Under the pieces are notes generated by a model, which saw nothing but the letters and a program-made list of their open reading frames with translations, did no database searches and had not been told where the DNA came from. Shown piece after piece: positions 5,430 to 9,695 of a DNA stretch of 9,695 bases. The stretch spans positions 1 through 9,695 of the forward strand of contig JAOPZG010000254.1 of assembly GCA_025964215.1 (NCBI GenBank). The letters are read 5' to 3'. This DNA is from Conexibacter sp. Lineage in GTDB: Bacteria > Actinomycetota > Thermoleophilia > Solirubrobacterales > Solirubrobacteraceae. Numbering within the stretch: the first letter of the stretch is position 1; each line of letters starts with the position of its first letter. The translations under genes were made by a program, and so were the position numbers.

Positions 5430-5454
5430 CGCGACCCCCCGATGTGGGGGCGCG
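5430..5454. terminator. GC hairpin in the spacer 5392-5513
   Basis: The plus strand reads cgcg-a-ccccc, then cgatgt, then ggggg-cgcg: nine pairs with one bulged A. It lies about 60 bases past the stop of the 121-aa gene and about 40 bases before the ATG of the membrane protein gene. It may terminate the upstream transcript, although no T-run is present on either side. Confidence 0.45.
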
Positions 5455-5485
5455 TGTCTCGCCCGGATCCGCGGCCTGTTGCCGG

Positions 5486-5502
5486 CGATGCTGCGGAATG
5501 CC
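5486..5502. repeat. Imperfect 17-bp direct repeat, copy 2
   Basis: The sequence cgatgctgcggaatgcc matches 2907-2923 with a single change (G for T at the eleventh base). It sits 11 bases beyond the stop of the 121-aa gene, in a spacer. It could mark the right edge of a nested segment, or be coincidental. Confidence 0.3.
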
Positions 5503-5513
5503 CACTCTGCTGC

Positions 5514-5879
5514 TCAGGCGACGACCGCGAAGAGGCTGTTGGCGTGCCGCGCTGACTGCGTGTCGTCGGACTCGGCCAGTGCTTCCCACAGGGTCGTGAC
5601 GGCCGTGTCTCGCGGGCTGGGCTCCTCGCCCTCGTAGGCGCGGCGCCACGCCGCGCGCGACCCCTTCATGGCCGTCTGCCAGTTCATGCGGGCTCCGTGA
5701 TCTGTGGGCCACAGGATGACGCCCTCCGGGGCGCTCCTTGTCGCCGTCGTGACGACGGGGCCCGCCGGTTCCACGGCGGCGCTCCAGAACGTCTCGAAGT
5801 CGACGCCCTGCCGGCGGGCGACCGCGGCGAGCAGCCGAAGCTGCTCGGGCGGCTCCGGGTAGGTCCGTGGCGGCGCCAT
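5514..5879 (-). CDS. Hypothetical phage protein, 121 aa
   Basis: I do not recognise this protein. It starts MAPPRTYPEPPEQLRLLAAV with a helical N-terminal part (residues 12-35), a central stretch with strand-like VEPAGPVVTTATR and VILWPTDHGAR, and a helical C-terminal part (AWRRAYEGEEPSPRDTAVTTLWEALAESDD). No membrane segment, Cys pair or signal is seen. The ATG at 5879 follows GGAGAGG by a few bases, so the start is well supported. It is separated from the overlapping gene array upstream by the 20-bp inverted repeat at 5912-5980, so its expression may depend on read-through or on its own promoter within that spacer. Confidence 0.7.
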   Translation of the reverse strand: MAPPRTYPEPPEQLRLLAAVARRQGVDFETFWSAAVEPAGPVVTTATRSAPEGVILWPTDHGARMNWQTAMKGSRAAWRRAYEGEEPSPRDTAVTTLWEALAESDDTQSARHANSLFAVVA

Positions 5880-5911
5880 CTACCTCTCCGCCTCGGCTGA
5901 GGTGAGGACGG

Positions 5912-5980
5912 GCGACAGGTGCCGACCGCGGGCGATGCCGAGCGGCTGGTCACAGCCACACCGCGGTCGGCACCTGTCGC
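5912..5980. repeat. 20-bp perfect inverted repeat with 29-base loop
   Basis: The arms gcgacaggtgccgaccgcgg (5912-5931) and ccgcggtcggcacctgtcgc (5961-5980) are exact complements. The 29-base loop carries a second small hairpin, ggctg-gtca-cagcc (5944-5957). The outer arm begins three bases after the stop of the ribbon-helix-helix-like gene and the structure ends 32 bases before the next start. On the minus strand no T-run follows. It could be a U-less terminator, an mRNA-stabilising structure, or a protein-binding dyad. A 20-bp perfect match is not expected by chance. Confidence 0.9.
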
Positions 5981-5983
5981 TCG

Positions 5984-6211
5984 TCAACGGCCCGCCTCCG
6001 CCGCCACCTTCAGGCGAGCGGCGCGTGCGCGGCGCACCGCCTCGCGCAACGCGTCGGTGTCCAGCTCGTCGACCAGCGCCACGGCCGCGCTCAGGACGTC
6101 GGCTCGCGAGCACACGGCCCGCTGCGCCGCGCGCTGCAAGCGGTCGTACTCCCGGCCGGCGATCGTCAGGCGGACCGTTCCGAGCGGCAGTGGTGGCGCG
6201 GCTGGCCTCAC
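5984..6211 (-). CDS. Small ribbon-helix-helix-like protein, 75 aa
   Basis: The short product starts at a GTG (6211) overlapping the previous gene's stop as GTGA, a typical coupled junction. After a proline-rich leader, residues 11-50 resemble a ribbon-helix-helix unit: strand GTVRLTIAG, helix REYDRLQRAAQRA, turn VCS, helix RADVLSAAVALVDEL. A basic helix (REAVRRARAARLKVAAEAGR) follows. Proteins of the MetJ/Arc/CopG type bind DNA as dimers through the strand, recognising dyads, and a 20-bp inverted repeat begins three bases past this gene's stop. The family call is by pattern only. A small coiled-coil structural or packaging protein is the alternative. Confidence 0.6.
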   Translation of the reverse strand: MRPAAPPLPLGTVRLTIAGREYDRLQRAAQRAVCSRADVLSAAVALVDELDTDALREAVRRARAARLKVAAEAGR

Positions 6212-6564
6212 CGAGCCGCCGGGGTGTGGTCCTTGGCGTAGTCGAGCGCGTCGCGGCAGCGCGCGAACGCCAGGGCCGTCTCGGCCGCCTTCTGCTCGGC
6301 CTCCTCGACGTCCGCCAGGTCGATCAGCCCGAAGCGGTGACGTCCGCGGCGGGACTTGACCTCCTCGGCCCACAGCTCGGCGTCGCGGCGGGCCTCGCCT
6401 AGCTCCGCGGCGATCTCGTTGCGGAGCGCCATCAGCTCGCCGGCGGTGAACTGGCCGACCGACGTGCGAGCGCGCGTCTCCGGCACCCGTGAGGAGCTGT
6501 ACGCCGTGAGCTTCTCGATCTGGTCGACGTCCGCGGCGACGCCCACCGGCTTCAGGAGGTTCAT
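6208..6564 (-). CDS. Hypothetical coiled-coil protein, 118 aa
   Basis: This unrecognised protein begins MNLLKPVGVAADVDQIEKL. From about residue 38 to the end it is almost wholly helical and charged, with heptad-like spacing (TAGELMALRNEIAAELGEAR, then VEEAEQKAAETALAFARCRD), so a coiled coil or helical bundle is likely. There is no membrane segment. Its ATG overlaps the upstream gene's stop as ATGA, and a G-rich stretch lies just before it; its own stop overlaps the next gene's GTG. The tight coupling suggests that the array products are made together. Confidence 0.72.
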   Translation of the reverse strand: MNLLKPVGVAADVDQIEKLTAYSSSRVPETRARTSVGQFTAGELMALRNEIAAELGEARRDAELWAEEVKSRRGRHRFGLIDLADVEEAEQKAAETALAFARCRDALDYAKDHTPAAR

Positions 6565-6845
6565 GCCGCCCCCAGCAGGGCATGGACCGTGCCGTCGTCG
6601 GCCATCTCGGCGAGCGCGCCGCGCCAGTGCGCGCCGGCGCCTGCATCGGCGCCGCTGGCGAGTCCGCGGAGTCGGCGCTGCGTGCCGATGCTGGGCGCGT
6701 TGCCGGCCTGGGCCATCTTCAGCAGCAGGCGCTCCGCGCCGCCCGTGTCGAGCCCGTCCGTCCCCTCGGGCCGCTCGGCCTCGGCCAGCATCGAGGCAGC
6801 GGTCTCGTCGCCCACGGCGTCTCGCCACGAGTCAGGGTGCTTCAT
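6561..6845 (-). CDS. Hypothetical protein, 94 aa
   Basis: This unrecognised small protein begins MKHPDSWRDAVGDETAASML. It is mostly helical, with a glycine/alanine-rich middle (GLASGADAGAGAHW) and no hydrophobic segment long enough for a membrane. The ATG at 6845 is well supported: GGGAGG lies five bases upstream. It begins 14 bp inside the end of the preceding gene and ends by ATGA overlap with the following gene. Position downstream of the terminase suggests a phage accessory role, but none can be named. Confidence 0.7.
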   Translation of the reverse strand: MKHPDSWRDAVGDETAASMLAEAERPEGTDGLDTGGAERLLLKMAQAGNAPSIGTQRRLRGLASGADAGAGAHWRGALAEMADDGTVHALLGAA

Positions 6846-7200
6846 GGTGACCTCCCAGGTCGTCGTTCGTGGACGCCGTCACGGCGTCGAAGTAGATGTC
6901 GGGCGCGCCGGCCGACACGAGGGCCGCATCGACCCGGAGAGCGGCCTCGCGCGCGCCGTGCTCGTCCACGGTCCGGACGATCGCCCGGCGGGCCAGCTCG
7001 CGCTTGAGGCGTCGCGTCTCGGCCCCGTCGCCGCGCCGCTCGGCGTCGAGGATCGCCCTGCGAAGGCCGGCGCGCGCCTCGTGTTCGTCGAGCGCCGCTA
7101 GAGCCGTGGCGCCGAAGTCGAAGCCCGACGGCCGACGCGTGGAGAACGTGCTCGCGCCGGGCGGCGAGCGACGGTGCCCGGCCACGACCACGGTCTTCAT
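6832..7200 (-). CDS. Hypothetical basic protein, 122 aa
   Basis: The N-terminal 30 residues are basic and poorly ordered (VVAGHRRSPPGASTFSTRRP). A helical Arg/Ala-rich core follows (ATALAALDEHEARAGLRRAILDAERRGDGAETRRLKRELARRAIVRTV), then a mixed C-terminus (RVDAALVSAGAPDIYFDAV). I do not recognise a family. The ATG at 7200 overlaps the stop of the helix-turn-helix gene as ATGA, so the two are probably coupled. The basic core could bind nucleic acid, which is only a composition-based guess. Confidence 0.7.
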   Translation of the reverse strand: MKTVVVAGHRRSPPGASTFSTRRPSGFDFGATALAALDEHEARAGLRRAILDAERRGDGAETRRLKRELARRAIVRTVDEHGAREAALRVDAALVSAGAPDIYFDAVTASTNDDLGGHHEAP

Positions 7201-7763
7201 GCCGCTGCCTTCGTGGGCTGCGGGCCCAGGCCCATCAGGGTGATCGCCGGCGTGGGCCGGTCGCGCTGCAACTCGCGGAAGCGCTCCTGCAACTCGGCGA
7301 TGTCGATGCCGTTCTCCTCGGCCATCGACGACAGCGCGCGCCAGGCTGCGGCCCAGCTCGTCTCAGGCCCCCACCACTCGCGCTGGGCGTGCGGGAGGAA
7401 GCCGATCCGTTCGAGGAGGTCGAGCCGAGCCTGCGCCGTCTTGAGCAGATCGCGCAGGGCGCCCACCTTGACGGCGTCCGTGCCCGTGTGGGCAGCGACG
7501 CTCAGCAGCTCTCCCTCGGTGTGCTCGATGACGGCGAATGACCGGGCGACCTGTGCCAGCGGATCGATCTCCAGTGGGTCCAGTACGGCCAGCTCGATCC
7601 GCCCGAGCGGAGGACGGTCCTTCGCCGCCACGCGGTCGAGCGCGCGCTGCACCGTCTTCGTGGAGATGGACTCGGAGGTCGCGACCTCCGAGTGCGACGC
7701 GCCGTCGGCCACCGCAGCAGCGATCCGCGCGTCGCGCGCTGCTCGCTGCTCGGCCTTGGACAC
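7197..7763 (-). CDS. Helix-turn-helix protein, candidate small terminase subunit
   Basis: The chosen GTG (7763) has GGAG eight bases upstream; a second in-frame GTG at 7772 and an open frame to 7865 make the start uncertain. From 7763 the protein has 188 residues. Residues about 11-46 form a helix-turn-helix (ARIAAAVADGASHSEVATSESISTKTVQRALDRVA) of the kind found in regulators and in small terminases. The middle is helical (LLSVAAHTGTDAVKVGALRDLLKTAQARLDLLERIGFL) and the C-terminus has a charged helix (ELQERFRELQRDRP) and a loose tail. An N-terminal helix-turn-helix, helical oligomerising middle and flexible tail match the small terminase layout, in which the protein recognises the packaging site and recruits the large subunit. 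Against this, it lies downstream of the large subunit gene, the reverse of the usual order. A transcription regulator is the alternative. Confidence 0.65.
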   Translation of the reverse strand: MSKAEQRAARDARIAAAVADGASHSEVATSESISTKTVQRALDRVAAKDRPPLGRIELAVLDPLEIDPLAQVARSFAVIEHTEGELLSVAAHTGTDAVKVGALRDLLKTAQARLDLLERIGFLPHAQREWWGPETSWAAAWRALSSMAEENGIDIAELQERFRELQRDRPTPAITLMGLGPQPTKAAA

Positions 7764-7783
7764 GTCGGACACTCCGAGGAGGT

Positions 7784-7801
7784 CTATAGCCCACTGCGCA
7801 T
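7784..7801 (-). promoter_or_regulatory. Possible five-codon leader ORF with its own ribosome-binding site
   Basis: On the minus strand GGGAGG lies five bases before an ATG at 7801 opening the frame M-R-S-G-L-stop (TAG at 7784-7786). The next gene's GTG follows within about 20 bases in another frame. The ribosome-binding bases are complementary to a downstream copy (ggaggt at 7778-7783 against acctcc at 7806-7811), so they could be hidden in a hairpin. This resembles a translational leader, but may be fortuitous or the scar of a frameshift. Confidence 0.3.
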
Positions 7802-7839
7802 CGATACCTCCCGGCCTTGTCCCGCAAGGGTTTCGGACG

Positions 7840-7879
7840 GTCCCTCGTATCGAGGGACAGTCCACCCCCAGGGGTTGGA
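7840..7879. terminator. Two tandem hairpins after the large terminase gene
   Basis: The hairpin gtccctcg-tat-cgagggac (7840-7858) has eight perfect pairs. Beside it tccacccc/ggggttgga (7861-7879) pairs with one bulged T. Both lie in the 132-bp spacer between the large terminase stop (7896) and the next gene, beginning 16 bases past that stop. No T-run follows, so they may be terminators without a U tail, attenuators or mRNA-stabilising ends. Confidence 0.5.
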
Positions 7880-7895
7880 CACGACGGAGCGGTGA

Positions 7896-9689
7896 TTACG
7901 ACGTACCGAAGCCGGGCCGGTAGTCGCCCTCGTCGTCGACCGCCAGGCGCACGGGGCGGAAGCCCAGAGCTTCGTCTGGGATGTGGTGCGCACCGGCGGC
8001 ACTGAGCTGCGCCTGCACGCCCGAGAAGGTCCGCCACAGCTCGGTCGCCACGAGGTCGAACACCTCGGCGTGGGCGTAGTCGTCGCCGCTGCTGCCCGTC
8101 GTCTCGTAGTAGCGGACGGGGCGGCCGCGCGAGTCGATGCGCGTGCGCCGGCGCAGGGCGCGCATCTGGTCGAGGTAGCCGGCGGGCGGGTCGTGCAGCG
8201 GCCGGTTTCGCTGCTGGCGGATCGCGTCCATCATCCCGTCGATCGCGTCGGTGCGGTTGACGCGGGCGATCAGCGGCACGCCGGCGTCGTCCATCTTGAG
8301 GTCCAACGGCGGGGAGTCGAAGCCGGCGCCGTACTCGACGAGGACGACGCGCCCGGGGTAGGTCGCCCGCAGCGCCTTCGCCATCCGCCGCTCGGGGTTG
8401 GAGTCGATGGCGACGACCGCGGGGCGGAAGCGCTCGATCAGCCGCACGATCTCGTTGAAGTCGCCGGCGCGCCCGATCCAGAGCGCGCGGCGCGGGTTCG
8501 GCATGCCCGGCTGCTCGGCTGGGAGCTGCTCGGAGACGCGGACGTTGAGGTCGCGCTCGCCGGCGACGTCGATGCCCATCGTGACCGCGTTGCCGCCCGC
8601 GTAGCCCTCCGCCATCGGGCTGCCGAGCTGGCAGGCCGCGAGGAGCCGCTGGAGCGTCAGGCCCGACGACTCCGGCGTGTGGGGCCGGCCGAGGTCGAGG
8701 ACGTCGAAGGTCTCGCGCTGCTGGTCGCTCGTGCCGCGCGAGTTGACGACGAGCTGCGCGAGGTCGGTGGTCGGGACCATCCCTCGCCAGGCGTGGAAGC
8801 CGACGACGGCGACGCCGGGGTTCTGGGCGATCCAGCGGCCGGTGCGCAGCGGCGCGCCTTCGAGCGACGCCTCGCACGTCCGGCAGCAGCGCCAGACGTC
8901 GCCGACGACCTTCGGATCCGTGTAGGCGTCGCGCCCGGCCCGGAACACCTCGCCCTCGTGGCCCGGCATCGTCCAGCGGACGTTCTCCTCCCAGCGGAGG
9001 GGCTGCTCCTCCGCGCAGGCCGCGCACACGACATGCCACACGCGCTGGTCGCTGGACTGCCACGCCGCGTCGATCCCGGAGCCCACCATCATCGGGTAGC
9101 CCAGGCGACGGACGCGCGGGCGCTTGCCGATCTGTCGGGCGCCGGAGATACGCCGCTCGATGTGCGGGAGGTTGGTCTGGTCCAGGAGGTCGTACTCGTC
9201 GAAGACGATGAACTGCGCTGCGATCGACTGGGCGCCGGCCTTCGAGTTCGAGCCGCGCAGGTGCAGGAAGCCGTGCCCGATCCGCTTGAGGCGCTTGGAC
9301 CGCACGAACTTGCCGAGGATCCGCGTGCGGAGGTACTCGCTCGCCTCGATCGCCGGCTCGATCCGCTCGTCGCCGAACTCGGCCACGTGCGCGTCGCTCG
9401 GCATCACGTACAACCCGGTGTCGCCGAACTGGTCGGCCTGCCGCATCGCCCACCGGATCGCGTAGGCCGACGCGCCCACCTGGGCGCTCTTCGCGAACAC
9501 GACCTCTTCCGCGGCCGCGACCTCCTCGCTGAACCACTCCGTCTGGAAGGGGAAGTCGTCGAAGCGCAGCGGGCCGATGCCGGGCTCCGGCATCGCGGCG
9601 GCGTACTCGACCATCGACATCTCCGCCGCCGCCGCCGGTGCGCTGCCGTCGTCGCGTGCCCGCTCCGCGAGCGCCGCCAGGTCGGGCAC
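7896..9689 (-). CDS. Phage terminase large subunit, GpA family (start may lie off the edge)
   Basis: This is the packaging motor and nuclease that cuts phage DNA and pumps it into the prohead. The ATPase half shows a variant Walker A, VFAKSAQVGAS (64-74, K68), very like the KSARVGYS loop of lambda GpA, and a Walker B, IVFDEYD (161-167, D164/E165). A possible zinc pair follows: C222/C225 in CAAC and C269/C272 in CCRTC, around the WEENVRW segment. The nuclease half has the acidic residues of the RNase H-like fold: D374 in MGIDVAG, D429 in VVAIDSN, and a third among the acidic cluster GDDYAHAEVFD (535-545). About 600 residues is normal for the family. The first in-frame GTG is at 9689, with no visible ribosome-binding site, and the frame runs on to the edge; an ATG near 9614 with GGAG before it is another start. 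No portal gene follows downstream. Confidence 0.9.
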   Translation of the reverse strand: MPDLAALAERARDDGSAPAAAAEMSMVEYAAAMPEPGIGPLRFDDFPFQTEWFSEEVAAAEEVVFAKSAQVGASAYAIRWAMRQADQFGDTGLYVMPSDAHVAEFGDERIEPAIEASEYLRTRILGKFVRSKRLKRIGHGFLHLRGSNSKAGAQSIAAQFIVFDEYDLLDQTNLPHIERRISGARQIGKRPRVRRLGYPMMVGSGIDAAWQSSDQRVWHVVCAACAEEQPLRWEENVRWTMPGHEGEVFRAGRDAYTDPKVVGDVWRCCRTCEASLEGAPLRTGRWIAQNPGVAVVGFHAWRGMVPTTDLAQLVVNSRGTSDQQRETFDVLDLGRPHTPESSGLTLQRLLAACQLGSPMAEGYAGGNAVTMGIDVAGERDLNVRVSEQLPAEQPGMPNPRRALWIGRAGDFNEIVRLIERFRPAVVAIDSNPERRMAKALRATYPGRVVLVEYGAGFDSPPLDLKMDDAGVPLIARVNRTDAIDGMMDAIRQQRNRPLHDPPAGYLDQMRALRRRTRIDSRGRPVRYYETTGSSGDDYAHAEVFDLVATELWRTFSGVQAQLSAAGAHHIPDEALGFRPVRLAVDDEGDYRPGFGTS

Positions 9690-9695
9690 CGCCGC

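Larger units (their letters stand above)
1137..9695. mobile_element. Left end of an integrated prophage or phage-like element (continues off the right edge)
   Basis: From the broken receiver gene to the window edge every gene lies on the minus strand: serine integrase, tyrosine recombinase, Panacea antitoxin pair, small unknown genes in overlapping array, helix-turn-helix protein and GpA-type terminase large subunit. Integrase plus terminase supports a phage origin. The right end, and portal, capsid and tail genes, are not in view, so a complete prophage, a satellite or a decayed remnant all remain possible. Confidence 0.8.

Noticed and set aside
5912..5980. CRISPR repeat or tRNA-like fold at the long inverted repeat
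   Set aside because: There is only one inverted pair, with no repeated spacing and no tRNA arms or T-loop. It is a single hairpin.
7363..9537. A 724-codon minus-strand frame overlapping the terminase and helix-turn-helix genes
   Set aside because: Its composition is dominated by Arg, Ala, Gly and Pro with no domain, while the overlapping frame has Walker motifs and nuclease residues. It is a GC-driven shadow.

Overview
The window is high-GC DNA (roughly 70% by eye) with GTG starts, purine-rich Shine-Dalgarno sites and Asp/Arg/Ala-rich proteins. This points to an actinobacterial host, possibly a Thermoleophilia/Solirubrobacterales relative; the lineage is inference from style only. The content reads as the left end of a prophage or phage-derived element joined to host chromosome.

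Host side (1 to about 1137): the last codons of a plus-strand gene, a strong hairpin terminator, an unrecognised acidic 154-aa gene on the minus strand, a 219-bp divergent spacer, and a response-regulator receiver gene. That receiver keeps its phospho-acceptor Asp and its conserved Lys-Pro, then stops two codons later. The break sits where the element begins, so I read it as a target gene split by integration.

Element side (about 1137 to the right edge, all genes on the minus strand): (i) a large serine integrase abutting the junction, whose reading frame has no stop in the element and runs through the host receiver gene in antisense; (ii) a complete tyrosine recombinase; (iii) a Panacea-domain (SocA-like) antitoxin followed by a small unrecognised gene, a likely toxin-antitoxin pair; (iv) a small single-pass membrane protein and a 121-aa unknown; (v) a 20-bp perfect inverted repeat; (vi) a tight run of five genes joined by 4-14 bp overlaps, starting with a helix-turn-helix protein that could be a small terminase and ending with a ribbon-helix-helix-like protein; (vii) a GpA-type large terminase whose start may lie beyond the edge.

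The serine integrase most likely made this insertion, the toxin-antitoxin pair would stabilise the element, and the terminase marks it as packageable. No portal, capsid or tail gene follows the terminase in this window, the putative small terminase lies after rather than before it, and two unrelated recombinases sit side by side. Several non-coding spacers contain notable dyad structures. No tRNA, rRNA or CRISPR array was seen, and no stretch over 300 bases lacks a gene.
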